Shown in pieces: positions 12,281-23,700 of a stretch of DNA of 64,000 nucleotides (positions within the stretch are counted from its first letter, which is position 1; each line of letters starts with the position of its first letter). This DNA is from Cricetomys ansorgei. Taxonomy: Eukaryota > Chordata > Mammalia > Rodentia > Nesomyidae. The stretch covers positions 18,417,001 to 18,481,000 of the forward strand of contig JAMJFZ010001133.1 of assembly GCA_026225945.1 (NCBI GenBank), in the 5' to 3' direction. The notes beneath the pieces are model-generated. The model worked only from the letters and a program-made list of their open reading frames with translations, had not been told where the DNA came from and did not search any database. The translations under genes were made by a program, and so were the position numbers.

Positions 12281-12532
12281 TCTTTCCTTGATACATCTTG
12301 ATACTTCCTTTCTTCTAACCTTCAAGCCCAAATCCCAAATGTTAGCAATCTGCACAGGTATACTGAGGGACAGCATAATGTGATCATAGGAGATCCATTT
12401 CCTTGTGGCCACAGGGTGACTTAGAGAACAACTATGCCCATTTCTACTCGAATAGTTCATCAGTTGATAATCAATGAAATGACGGTATCTCCAAATGATG
12501 GTCCATGAAGTTTAGTGTGCAGATTGTATCCC

Positions 12533-12625
12533 TACCAGGCGTGGTGGCACACACCTTTATCTCAGCTCTCAGAAAGCAAAGACAGGCAGATCTCTGTGAG
12601 ATGAAGCCAGTCAGGCTTAGAAAAA
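12533..12625 (+). mobile_element. B1 SINE fragment
   Basis: CCAGGCGTGGTGGCACACACC, AAGCAAAGACAGGCAGATCTC and a truncated end. Confidence 0.75.
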
Positions 12626-13064
12626 ACTCAAACCAAAATGAAGCATGTAGGATAAAACATGAAGCTCCTTGATCTGCCCATGTTAGCTCATATCTTCCCG
12701 AGGAACACCCGCTCATTTTTATCCCCCCGGTCACTCAGCTACATGTGAGGCAGATTCTCATCCCATACCTTTTCTGCGGCAGATGGCCTGGAGGATTCGT
12801 TTGAGGTCAAGTTTAGTTCTAGTCACCACATGAAAATTTCATGCACTGCACAAGCCTAAGTTCCCTTTGCAGCCTTGATAAGTCTCAATTCATTTGTGAG
12901 GATTTGAAAAACCACAAATACACAGAGGATCTCTGAGGTACTTTAAGTACAGGAGACCTGGATACCCCAAGTCTTCTAAGAGTCCAATTCTATCAAAGAT
13001 CCTAGAAATGGGAAACTTGAAAATCCACTGCCACGGCTGACTAAATCAATTTTACCATCAGCAA

Positions 13065-13085
13065 TGTCTTAGTTTCTTTCCTGTG

Positions 13086-13127
<42 letters not shown>

Positions 13128-13500
13128 CCCAACACAACCACCCTAAAGGAAATGAGACTTATTTTGGCTCACAGTTCAAGGTACAGTCTATCACAGCAGA
13201 GCCGGAGCCATAAAGACGGCAGGAGCTTAAAGCAGCTGCTCATCACATCTGCAGTCAGAGAATGATGGGCATGTGGGTGCTGCACAGCCCCTCTCTCCAT
13301 TTACACAAGCGAGGGTCTCCTGTTCAAGCAACAGTTCCTTAGTTGGATCTTCCTGCATCAGTCAACATAACCAGTATAACCACCCTCAGATGTGCTCAAA
13401 GGCCTATTTCCCAGGTGATTCTAGAGTCTGTTAAGTTTCCACTACAAGTGGTAATCAGCTGATTTCTTCCAAGTCTGTGTGTCAGTTCTTCTCTGAGGAC
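13065..13500 (+). repeat. Recurrent rodent repeat family 2, copy 1
   Basis: Starts TTTCTTTCCTGTGATA, interrupted by a 39-A run, then GACTTATTTTGGCTCACAG, CATCACATCTGCAGTCAGAG and CATCAGTCAACATAACC. The family recurs at least six more times in this window. Confidence 0.7.
13088..13126. repeat. Poly(A) run of 39
   Basis: Uninterrupted A run embedded in repeat family 2 copy 1, not at an obvious SINE end. Confidence 0.97.
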
Positions 13501-13503
13501 TCT

Positions 13504-13505
<2 letters not shown>

Positions 13506-13567
<62 letters not shown>
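13506..13567. repeat. (CA)n microsatellite
   Basis: About 30 CA units with one AA interruption near 13552. Confidence 0.97.
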
Positions 13568-14199
13568 TTTAACAACAACCAAAAATAAGTGAGATCCACA
13601 GTATGGAAGCTGGAAGGCTTCATTTTATCTATGCAAATTATCGCATAGGTCCTGAAATGTAAGAAGAGATTTCGAAAAATCAAATGATTCCGTAACAGAT
13701 TTGTAAAGATGATCAGAGCTCAGCAGGCTGCCTGTGCAGCCTGCAGGTTTCCTAGGCAGCCGTCATTTGTGAGCAGTGTATACTATAGTTTTTGATTTCC
13801 TGGAAAAGATTGATAATATCCATTTCCTTTCAAATCAGGCATTTTTCAATCCAGCGGTGTTCAGCAGCCAGCCAGTCAGTCCACAAGGTGCCCCTGCTGC
13901 AGGTGGATCTGCTGAGAACGCTGAATTCCTTGAAACTTTTCATAAGCCTTAAGTAGACTGACATCAAAAGCGGGCTTCCTTTCAGCTAGGCACACGGAAG
14001 GGGAGACCTCGCTGAGGACATTGAGTCTTGGGGCTCATTTCGGATAATAGGAAGAAATGAGGCAAATGTAATGTTTGTTTCCTCTGTACATGGAACCAGA
14101 ATTACTTTTAGATGTGCGACAGAGAAACAACCTGGAAACGCCTGTGACCTTCCAAGGTGGCAAAATAAAAATATTCACAAAATCTTCCTGAGTCGATGT

Positions 14200-14620
14200 T
14201 CTCCTGCTGTGAAGAGACACCATGACCATGGCAACTGTTAAAAAGAAAAGCATTTAATTGGTGCTGGCTTGCATTTTCAGAGGTTTAGTCCATTGTCATC
14301 AGGGTGGGGAGCATGGTAGCATACAGGCAGATATGATGCTGGAGAAGTAGCTGAGAGTTCTACATCTGGATCCACAGGCAGCAGGACCAGAGAGAGGGAT
14401 GGGGGCGGAGGGGGGGGAAGACTGGGCCTGACTTGGGCTTTGGAAACCTCAAAGCCCACCTGCAGTGACACACTTCCTCCAACAAGGCCACACCTACCCC
14501 AACAAGGCCACACCTCCTAATCCTTCTCAAGTAGTGCCACTCTCTGATGACTAAGCATTCAAATACATGAGTCTATGGGGCCATTCTTATTCAAACCACC
14601 ACACTTCCCACTTTATAACT
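14200..14620 (+). repeat. Recurrent rodent repeat family 2, copy 2
   Basis: GAGACACCATGACCATGGC, CCTCCAACAAGGCCACACC (repeated twice in tandem), TAATCCTTCTCAAGTAGTGC and GGGGCCATTCTTATTCAAACC. Well preserved. Confidence 0.8.
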
Positions 14621-14889
14621 TAGTTAAAAGAGTCAGCTAGATTATTTTAAGAATTACAGGAGTAACATACTGGTATGTTTAGGGCTGTGGTATAGCTGTT
14701 CCACAGACTAGATGGTTTTAATCAACAGAAACCCATTGTTTCACAGTCCCAAGACAAGTTAAGAGTCGAGATAGAAGCAGTGTTGGTTCCCTATGGGAAG
14801 CTTCTCTCTTGGCCTATACCTGGCTGTTTTATCCTTGTGTTGCTTTGCACTATCCTCCTCTATGCAAGTTTCTGTGTCCAAATCTCCTC

Positions 14890-15265
14890 TTTCATCAGGA
14901 CAGCAATAACAGAGTTGACACAAACCTAGAGCTGCCTAGGAAGAAGGAACCTCAATAAGAATTGCCCTGATCAGATTGGCATGTGTCTATGTCTGAGAAG
15001 CATTTTCTTAATTGCTGATTGATATAGTGAGGCCTAGACTATTGTGGGTGGTACCATCCCTAGGCAGTGGGCCTGAGTGGTGTACGAAAACTAGCTAAGC
15101 AAGTCAGAGGAAGCAAATCAGTAGAGCAGGGTTCTTTCACGGACTCTACTTCAGTTCCTGCATTTAGGGTCTTGCTTTGAGGCCCTGCGCTGGCTTCCCT
15201 GGACGAGGGACTATAAGCTGCAAGTTAAATAAACCCTTTCCTTTGGTTCAGAGAGGCTTACTACA
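14890..15265 (+). repeat. Recurrent rodent repeat family 1, copy 1
   Basis: Diverged copy of a roughly 400-bp repeat seen twice more here (24950-25390 and 37045-37445). Shared blocks are a GTTGACACAA motif near the start, GGAACCTCAAT, GCATTTTCTTAATT, TTGTGGGTGGT, CAAGTCAGAGGAAGCAA and TTAAATAAACCCTTTCC. The family is abundant in rodent introns; I do not name it. Confidence 0.7.
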
Positions 15266-15334
15266 GCAACAGAAGGCAGAACACAACATGAATCCACTCG
15301 GCTCCGCCCAAGAGATACATATAAACTCCACTGC

Positions 15335-15440
15335 CAGCCAGACATGATGGCTCACACCCGTAATCCCAGTTCTTGGGCGCTGAGACAGAAGGAGTGCTGT
15401 GAGTGTGAGGCCAGCCTGCGGGCTGCATGTTGACTTGCTG
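15335..15440 (+). mobile_element. B1 SINE fragment
   Basis: AGCCAGACATGATGGCTCAC, GTAATCCCAGTTCTTGGG and GAGGCCAGCCTGCGGGCT. Confidence 0.7.
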
Positions 15441-15559
15441 TGCCATCTCACAGATGCCAGACAGAAATATTTTAAAGAATTATTCATGCCATTAAGATGA
15501 ACTCTGTTTCTAACGAGTATGACTTTCAACAAAAAGTATTCTTATTTAACTATAAAATG

Positions 15560-15960
15560 AATGTATGTTTGTTGTAGAGAAATTGTGAACTATTAAAAAA
15601 AACACAGAGGAAAACTTATAGCTTCTGTGTCACCCTATTAATGTATTTCCATACAAATATATTTCTGTTTTTGCATTTCTATACTGCATATATTGCTGTG
15701 CATTCATTTTCTTTAACTTAATGATTTTCCATTATTTTAATGTATACTATGCTATGGTATTCCAAAATTTCATCCCCTACTGTATAATGAACTACAACTT
15801 TCTTTTTTATTGTTTCAAATGGAACCGGGATATATAGCCGTGAACACAAATTTCTCTGAACATTCCTCATTGTTTCTTTAAACCGAATTCTAAAATTGAA
15901 AATATTAGGTTAAAGACAACATTTCTAAAGGTTATGATGAAACATGTAATGTAGTATGAT
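15560..15960 (-). mobile_element. Possible old L1 remnant
   Basis: AT-rich sequence resembling old L1 tails (CATACAAATATATTTCTG, TGCTATGGTATTCC, TTGTTTCAAATGG, GCCGTGAACACAAATTTC). No open frame. Orientation is a guess. Confidence 0.35.
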
Positions 15961-15964
15961 TTCT

Positions 15965-16480
15965 TTTGGAATTTTATATTTCTGAAAACAGCGACCTGAT
16001 TGGAATGGCAAGAGGCATATTCCGGGTGCTGCCCCCACGTAGAACGGTCCCAGAGATTAATTCCTAAGTTCCCACTTGGACTACCAAATCCCAGTGTGAA
16101 CTGCTTATGCTGTCGCCTCCCTAAAACAGGAGTCTGGGCACAACTCTCTGTGTTGTGTGCCAGATTCTTCTCCATGCCCTGCACCTGCTCCCTTGCCTGC
16201 AGCCAGGGCATATGGCAGAGGACTGGAAGAGGCTAGACAGGGCATGATCCAAAGAGGCATTCCTACCCGCTTCTCTGCTGTTCGGCACATAAGGTCTCCC
16301 AAGGACTTGTGAAATATCTCAGTCTGAACATGAAGGATGGGGTGCCACTAAGGACACCTAAAGACACTCGAGAAAAATGAAAAATGTCAAGCAACACTTC
16401 ATCAAGAGAGGATTTGACAACAAAAGCAATGAATTGCTCATGGCTGTGAAACTAAGACCCAGCTTTGACCTTCGGTAATA
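15965..16480. other. Intergenic, nothing recognised
   Basis: Frames of 65-114 codons overlap on both strands at 15867-16302 with no recognisable protein. Confidence 0.4.
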
Positions 16481-16865
16481 GTACTATTTTGGTGCTATGA
16501 CAAAATACCCAGCAGGAGCAACTTTAGGGATGAGAGGTTACCTTGGGCTTTCGGTTTTGAGGGTACCATACAGCCTGGCAGGGAAGGCGTGGTTGCTGAA
16601 GCAGTTCTACCCACGCTGATGGAGACATGAGCCTGACTTCTCCATGTCTTAGCAAAACAGAAAGAGAGAACAGAACCAGAAGTAGACTGGGCCGTAACCC
16701 TCGCAGGACCTCCTGCTAATGGCCTACATCTGCTAGTCCTGCATCAAGTTCCAGAGGTCCCACAACCTCCCTACACGATGCCACCAGCCAGAGAACAAGT
16801 ATCCAAACACACGATCCTGTGGAAGACAGTCCACCATAGAGCTAATAGTAACCAAACTGTGATGG
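16480..16865 (+). repeat. Recurrent rodent repeat family 2, copy 3
   Basis: TGGTGCTATGACAAAATACCC, a middle part with GCATGTCTTAGC-like text and GTCCCACAACCTCC. Diverged. Confidence 0.6.
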
Positions 16866-17029
16866 GCAATTAGTAAGGGAAAAAAATGGGTTTTAGCACA
16901 ATCTTTCTAGCTACCTATCCGAGTCACAGAAATGCAGTGTCAAAACGAGAGGAATGTGAAAGGTCATCTATAATTTACCATTTGTGTAGTTATTTCTTTT
17001 TTAGTAATGGAACTTGTATTTGTTATTTA

Positions 17030-17370
17030 CCTCATTGCTGTGAGAAAAGCAAAAGAGTTCATTTCAATTTCCATTTCGGGGCACAGTCTATCACGTGGAG
17101 GGAGTCATGACTTGAGGAGTTTTGGGCAGGTGCATCCGCACTCCCTGAATCCACAGTCAAGCAGCAGACAAATGCCTGTGCTCAGCTTGCTTTCTGCTTT
17201 TATCAGTCTGGGACTCTAGCCCACAGAATGGAATTGCTCACATTTAGGATGGGTCTTCTCATTCAACTAACCTAATTTAATAATCCCTTACAGGTATGCC
17301 CAGAGATTTTTTTTTTGTCTTGGTGATTCTGGATCCCACCATATTGACTATCCATATTAACCACCACAGA
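17030..17370 (+). repeat. Recurrent rodent repeat family 2, copy 4
   Basis: CATTGCTGTGAGAAAAGC, GGGCACAGTCTATCACGTGG, CATTTAGGATGGGTCTTC and CATATTAACCACCACAG. Confidence 0.65.
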
Positions 17371-17394
17371 GCCAAAAATGTAAGGCTAGATATT

Positions 17395-17535
17395 TATTTT
17401 TTTATTTTATGTATGTGAATGCCATGGTGTTGGGGGGGACACAGAGATCAGAAGAGACTATCAGATCTATGAGAGCCTGTCCATACAGGTAGTTATGAGC
17501 CAGCTGATATGGGTGCTGGGAAGTGAACTTGTCTG
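17395..17535 (-). mobile_element. B2-like SINE, truncated
   Basis: TTTATGTATGTGAATGCC, CACAGAGATCAGAAGAGACTATC, GGGTGCTGGGAAGTGAACTTG. The final promoter part is missing. Confidence 0.6.
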
Positions 17536-17834
17536 GTCTAGCTAACATTCTGAATGACCTAGACAGGTCATTCCCTAGCCAAGGGACTGCTGCAGAGACA
17601 AGAAGTTAACCCACTTAAAAGACACTCGGGAGGATTTTTTGAGGGTGTTTAGAAGAGAAAACTGGACAGCTGCTCTGCAACTTTGAGAAAACTGAGATAC
17701 ATTCACAAAGTTTCTAGAAAAGATTTACCTTTCTATAACAAGAGTATTATGGCTGACTATATCTTAGTGTAATAGCTCTGCCTGTGTGGAGAGTTAAGGG
17801 TACAAACTACAGGACAGAGGCTTTATCCTAAAAA

Positions 17835-18010
17835 GCTCTGGGCATGAGCTTTTTATGGCTTAGTTTCTTTATCTGTAAAGTGGGAATGATAATAGAAGTC
17901 ACTTGTCAGCATTGATATTTAAATGAATTAATACATGAAAAACATTCAGAACACTGCCATAGGTAAATGTTACATAAATGTTACTGTTTTGTGACTAAAT
18001 CAATAAATAT
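17835..18010 (-). mobile_element. MIR element
   Basis: TTAGTTTCTTTATCTGTAAAGTGGG, AATGAATTAATACATGAAAA, GAACACTGCCATAGG and ACATAAATGTTACTG follow reverse MIR order well. Confidence 0.7.
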
Positions 18011-18594
18011 GCATGGAATATGCACCCATTCATCAATTCAACAAATATTGACTGAGTGCCTTTGTTGTGGGAATCTTTCTAGAATTAGCACTCTGACACA
18101 GATGGGCGTGGAAGAGAGATGTCACCAGTGGACCAAAGCCAGGACAGCTCTTGAAAGGCCACCGTATTGCATCAAGTCTGCATTCATATTTTATACTCTA
18201 AACCCTCAGAGTGAGGTGAATGAACAGGCAATATTTTACAGAAGGGTCCGTGACAACCAGCAGGTTGTTAAGGACAAACAAGACATTTTTTTCATGTATT
18301 TTTCCACGTCATTCTGTTCCAGGTAGTGAGTGAAGTCACGGTTGGCAGTATAAGAAATGCTTTAAATAAATCATTAAATAAATCAATAAATCAGTATCTA
18401 ATAAATGGTCTTTTTACCTTATTCTATTTTACCTTTTCTGTACCAGTCCAATAATGTCCTTATACTAGACCAGTTGTGCCTAGCAGGAATGTACTGTAAA
18501 CCATAAATGTGGGTCACATATGTAATTAAAATCTTTCTAGTAATCCTATCAAGATGTAAAACATAGAATTATTTTTAATAAAATATTTTTTTAT

Positions 18595-18795
18595 TTATAT
18601 CCTGATGGTTGAGGTCATCTGCTCTTTCAGATGACCAGAGTTCGACTCTGAGCACCCACATGGCAGCTTACAGCCATCTGTAACTCCAGCTCCAGGGGAT
18701 CTGATGGCCTCTTCTAGCCTCCATAGGCAACAAATATGCAAGTGATTCACAGACATAAATGCAGGCAAAACACCCATACACATAAAAAAAATATT
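18595..18795 (+). mobile_element. B2 SINE
   Basis: TCTGCTCTTTCAGATGACCAG, AGCACCCACATGGCAGCTTAC, CAGGGGATCTGATGGCCTC and a CACATAAAAAAAAT tail. Confidence 0.85.
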
Positions 18796-18879
18796 TTAAT
18801 CAAATTTTCAAAGCAAGACAAATTCCCATCAAACGAAGTAACAAATTGTGAAAGGCTTTGCAAGTAGAGGGAAAACTTA

Positions 18880-18945
18880 AAGGAATTGAACCCGGGGTCA
18901 TCAGGAAGAACAGAGTGCTTCCGATCCTGAACCATCCCTCCAGCC
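18880..18945 (-). mobile_element. ID/B2 promoter fragment
   Basis: GGAATTGAACCCGGGGTCATC and GAACCATCCCTCCAGCC are the antisense tRNA-like head of a rodent SINE. Confidence 0.5.
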
Positions 18946-18949
18946 TTGG

Positions 18950-19960
18950 ATTAAACTATTAACAGTAGGGAAAAGTCTCATCAGGAGGAAACACATATAC
19001 ATAAGCAAGAATTTGGGAAAACAAAGGGTCTGTTAAGGAACTAAAAGTCTGAGAGCAAAATCTAAGCTATATCAAGGAAACCTTCAACAACAGACCAGGG
19101 AGTTATTGGGGGAGGGAGGGCTAGACAAGCTAACAAGCAGGAGACTGGTGAGGGCATACTGAACTGCAGCTGAAAGAAAGAGGAGTTGGAATGAAGCAGA
19201 CTAGGGGACAGTTCATTAGACAACCACTGCATTAAGACTCAGGAATAAAATCCAAATAGAGAATTGAAGAGGAAGGATCTGGTACGCAGGTCCCAGTGTT
19301 TGTTCCTGTGTGGCCGCTGGTACTGCTTGTCTGTTGAAACAAGGTCTCACTCTTGTAACACCCACTGGCGCGGAACTTGCTGTGTACTTAGACTGGCCTC
19401 AACTTACAATAATCCTGCCAGAGCCTTTCAAGTGCTCAAATTACAAGTGTGCGCCACCACATCCTGTACAAGGGTACAAGGCAAATAGGGTACCTACTTC
19501 TTTAATATTTAACTAGAGAAGAGTGACATAACTAAACAAGCAGGTGAATACTTTCATACTGTGATAAGAACTATGGATATGATGACCAGAGATGAGTAGT
19601 CAAGGAGGGACATTCTGAAATGATGACAAGCTGACAGCTAAAGGATGAAAGATGTTGAATAGGAGTGTTACAGAAAAAGTATGTGTGAATTCGGAAAATC
19701 GAAACAGGTCAGTTCATCAGTAGATAATGAAAAGGATCTAGCCTCTTAAGAGCAACAGGAAATCACTGCATTTTAGCATCTAAAAGGTTTTAAGCAATTT
19801 TAAGATTTTTTTTTAAATGAATCATTCTTGTTACAGTTTGTAAACTCTTATAATCCCCAGGCAAAAGTATAACCTGGGATTTCAGTTGGAAGGCAACCAG
19901 AGTACACAAAGCGAGAGACACCGTCATGGGCCTAGCTCTGGACAAGAAAGGCCCTTGAGG
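18950..19960. other. Intergenic, mostly unrecognised
   Basis: Besides a diverged B1, the stretch resembles the flank of an old insertion (ATTAAGACTCAGG, GCAAATAGGG) but I cannot assign it. No coding evidence. Confidence 0.4.
19320..19470 (-). mobile_element. B1-like SINE, diverged
   Basis: TGAAACAAGGTCTCACTC, GACTGGCCTCAACTTACA and ATTACAAGTGTGCGCCACC. Confidence 0.65.
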
Positions 19961-20179
19961 AAAAAAAAAAAATATATATATATATATCAATGATCCAGGA
20001 CAGTCGGAGCTACGCAGAGAAACTTATCTCGGGGGAAAAAAAGAAAACAAAGCCAACAAAATGCCATTTCTTGAACTCACATCTGTCTGCCCCTGCCTCA
20101 GGAGAACGGATCAAAGCCTCGTCTACAGTGTAAATTCTTGGAATACATTGATCCCATCTAAAATAATAAGAATAATAAT

Positions 20180-20312
20180 AATCATCCGGGTGTGGCAGGG
20201 CACACCCCCCTAACCCCAGCACTAGGGAGGCTGGTGGATCTTTGAGTCCAGAGTCAGCCTGGTCTACAATGTGAACTTCAGGCCAGGAATACAGAGTGAG
20301 ACCCCTGGAAAA
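20180..20312 (+). mobile_element. B1 SINE just upstream of SELENOK promoter
   Basis: CCGGGTGTGGCAGGGCACAC, CCCCAGCACTAGGGAGGC, GTCAGCCTGGTCTACAATGTG and GTGAGACCCC. It ends about 150 bp before the CpG island. Confidence 0.8.
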
Positions 20313-20576
20313 CAAAAATCACTGGTTTAAGGGAATAAATCCCTCCAAAACGGACCTATCAGTGAGCTGCCCCAAACCCGAGGACTAAGTTCTTCTCTAC
20401 CACCTAGAAAGACTTCCGGTCTGTCGGGCAGCGGTGCCTGAGACCCCACCCCCAGCCCCCAGCCCCTCAAACCGGAAACAGAGTCAGTCCTAAAACGTCT
20501 GGCCTCCGCGCACGCGTCGTTTCCACGACAGCGGAAGTCGCCGATGTGAGTGGGCGGAACATCCGTCTCCCAGGAG

Positions 20577-20595
20577 CCAATGGGCGCTCCCCACC
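20577..20595 (+). promoter_or_regulatory. ERSE-like ER-stress element
   Basis: The sequence reads CCAAT, nine bases, then CCACC. The endoplasmic-reticulum stress response element consensus is CCAAT-N9-CCACG, so this matches in spacing and all but the last base. It lies about 120 bp upstream of the SELENOK start codon. SELENOK has been described as an ER-stress target acting through such an element, which makes this a plausible NF-Y/ATF6 site. Function in this species is inferred. Confidence 0.6.
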
Positions 20596-20621
20596 TCGAG
20601 CCTGCCTTCCGTGCGCGCCTG

Positions 20622-20640
20622 TGACGTAAAGGGCGGGGCG
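20622..20640 (+). promoter_or_regulatory. CRE-like site followed by GC box
   Basis: TGACGTAA (20622-20629) differs from the palindromic CREB/ATF site by one base and is followed directly by GGGCGGGGCG (20631-20640), an Sp1/KLF-type GC box. Both are within 100 bp upstream of the SELENOK ATG inside the CpG island. Motif match only. Confidence 0.5.
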
Positions 20641-20711
20641 ACGGGCGAGTGACGGAAGCTCCCGAGGGGCCGGCCTGCGCAGTCGCCGGGAAGCGGGCCC
20701 GCGGAGGGAAG

Positions 20712-23700
20712 ATGGTCTACATCTCGAACGGTGAGTGAGGGCCTCCCGCCGGGCTTCTTGCCGTCTCGTCCGCCGCGTCCCGAGGCTAGCTAACCCAGTC
20801 CCCAGGGCCTGGGCGGTCCCGGCGGCCGCAGCCGACACCGCCTCGCACAGCCCGTTCCCGAGGCTGAATTTGCCGTAGGGATGTTTCCCTGCCCGGCGAG
20901 GACGGCGACGCCCACCCGGCGGTAACCGCATTCAGCGGTGCCGTCTCCTTCCGCGCTGTCACTGTCCTTTCGGGTGGTGTCTTACTTACTATCCCTGGTT
21001 TTCGGACCGCACCGAGACGGGGATAGAGGGAGTAGCCCGTTGGAGATCACTAAGGCAGTTTATGACTTCGAACTCAGGCTGGCTCCAGTATGACCTACCG
21101 TAGGGCCTCTACGATGCGTCAATTGATAATAATAATAGGCAGGACTAGCACGAACGTGAAAGAAATTTTTAACACAGGATCTCACTTTGTAGTTTTGTCT
21201 GTCCTGGGACATACTATTGTACATCAGGCTAGCCGCTGACTCGCAGAGATCCTCCTGCCTCTGTCTTCGGAGTACTGGGATTAAAGGCAAAAGCACCACC
21301 ATGCCAGGCAAAAACAAACGTTTTGTTAGGTTTCCTCCCCTAAGAGTGTGTACCCAGTCCTAAACACAAGGTTTTGCCCCAATCAGAAAGAACTTGGGGA
21401 ACAAGTCTCTAATTACTGGTCTAGAAAATCGGAGGAAGACAGTTCACAGAGAAACTTGGAAAGAAATGTTACTACATAACCAGATGGCATCAGTGCCAGA
21501 ACCATCTGCCCGCCTGTGACTTAGGTGAAAATCCTCGGTAATCCTACAAGTCTCTCTCGGGTCCCTGGAAGTAAGGGTGGTTATATTTGATTCATCTGTG
21601 CATCTCTGAGAAATCAAGGTAACCGTGAGAAGCCTTTTGGCTGAGTACACTTTGAATGTCCTTGCTGTTCAGAATTTCACCTCCTGACTAAAAGCTAGTA
21701 TGATGAGCATTAAAGGATGTACAGGTGTTTCACCTTAGCTTTGGGTACTTGCAGGTTTTAATTCCTTTCCTGTGACTGAGGTTACTAGTTTCTCACATTA
21801 CTAATTAGTTACATGGAGTGTAATTGTTGTGGAGTGTTATGAACCTTTTACGTAACAAAGTTTTGTACTTGACGGATGCAACTTTATTCAAGCATCTTAT
21901 TTCCCTCTGGAGATACGGAGTTGTATCAGGTTCTGCCTTTAGAATCTAGGAGGGAGCAGGCAAAGAGCCGTTTCGAATGATGGATATGCATGTAGTTCTC
22001 TAGAATCACAGAGGAATAATTCTTAGGACTGTAGTTTGTCAGTACTTCATAGATGATTTTACTGCCAGATGATGCCTCTTATCTCAATCCAATATGATTA
22101 TTAGCTCTGAAATAATTTTTCTCAGAAACCAACAAAACAGAGCTAGAAAAGAAAGAAACCCACCACTCACCCTTTGACTGTCTAGCCCTTTCTCTTTGCC
22201 TCAGTGAGAGATAAAATCCAAGTGAATACTGAAAGTAAGCTGGAAAGAGAAAATCAGCCTTGACAGAGGGACAGAGAAGACAGGTGGTTGATGGACAGCT
22301 GTCCTCCAGACAGGATACTCTTAACTCCTTGATGTGCAAGCATGAAACTGACTTTCATGTTATACATTCAATTTTGTGTGAGATAAAGAAGAGTCCATTA
22401 TTTGACTCAGGAGCACAGTACTATAGAAAATACTGGGTATTTTAATAAAGAATGAGTTACTTCTTTTCAGTACTTGGATCATATATAGATTTTATATGTA
22501 AGAATTTTATCAAAATAACTGACTCTAAAGATCTGCATATCTAAATAACCTATTGTACTGCAAGAGACTTCACAAGTGGGAAAAAAAATCCTCTGAATAC
22601 CTTTAAAAAAGTAGATGTTGCCACTGTGTTGGTGCATACCTTTAATCCCAATACCCCGGAGGCAGAAGCAGGTAACTCTGGAGTTCAAGGCCAGCCAGGG
22701 CTACATAGTGAGACTATCTCAAAAGAAAAAAAAGAAATAGAGGCAGTGTAAGCAGTTCATCCAGCCCACTGGCTTTCTACAAAATGCTTGAATAAGCCGA
22801 TGTTTGTCATGTCCATAGTGGTGCAATTCATAATAGAAAGCTGAAATGTCCTGTGACGGGTGAAGGGATTATAGATATATAATGGAGCACTGGCCAATCT
22901 TTTTAAAGGAAAGAAATTTTGATAAGCTGTCATGTGGCTAAACCCTAAATTATGCTAAGTGAAATAAGCTGATCCCAAAAGATAGAAATAGTTTGATTCT
23001 TTTTATGAGATTCTACAGTAATTTTCAGAGGCAAAAAGTAGGGTGGTAGTTGCCAAGGATTACTGGAAAGGAGTAATGGGAAGTCAAAGTTGAACAGGTG
23101 GAATTTCTGCTGGGGAAGACAAAGTAAGTTTTGGAAGTAGGTGGTGGTGATGTTTAGAGATGTGCTTATACAACTGTGCACTCAAAAGTATGTTTTATGC
23201 TACGTACATCTTGCCACTAACATGTTTTGTGTGAATTTTGCCAGTGAGGTAGGGAAAAGGAGATAGAAAAGAGAAGCCTGGAATGGGTTCGCCCACTGGA
23301 ATTAGCTGTAAATAGGCATTTAACAAAAAAATGAACTCTAGAGCTCAGAATTTTACCTCACTCATAACGGATTTCTCGTGTTGGCTATTTTGACATAGTG
23401 GACAGGTTAAAACCTGAGCTTATTAATGTTGCCCCACTGATTAAATGCAATGCCAAATTGTGGGCTTGTGTCACTTACACATTTTTCTTTGTAGGACAAG
23501 TGTTGGACAGCCGGAATCAGTCTCCATGGCGTTTGTCTTTTATAACAGATTTCTTCTGGGGAATAGCAGAATTTGTGGTTTTTTTGTAAGTATAAAAGCA
23601 TTTAGTTACTTGCTGATTGAATTACATTATACTACAGGGGTCGAGAACCTCAAACATGTATACAATGTATTTTGATCATTCTGATTCCCTCTTTTCCTCT

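Larger units (their letters stand above)
20460..20930 (+). promoter_or_regulatory. SELENOK: SELENOK CpG-island promoter and exon 1
   Basis: CpG dinucleotides are very dense here compared with the AT-rich flanks, and the island brackets the first exon at 20712. There is no TATA box, as expected of a housekeeping promoter. Visible motifs are ETS-like GGAAG cores (about 20533 and, inverted, 20414), a CCAAT box at 20577, a CRE-like TGACGTAA at 20622 and a GC box at 20631. The 154-codon open frame on the opposite strand (20467-20931) is an expected side effect of GC richness. Confidence 0.85.

Noticed and set aside
20467..20931. 154-codon - strand open frame at the SELENOK promoter
   Set aside because: CpG-island composition removes stop codons. 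Ala/Arg-rich residues and no known similarity; it overlaps exon 1 antisense.
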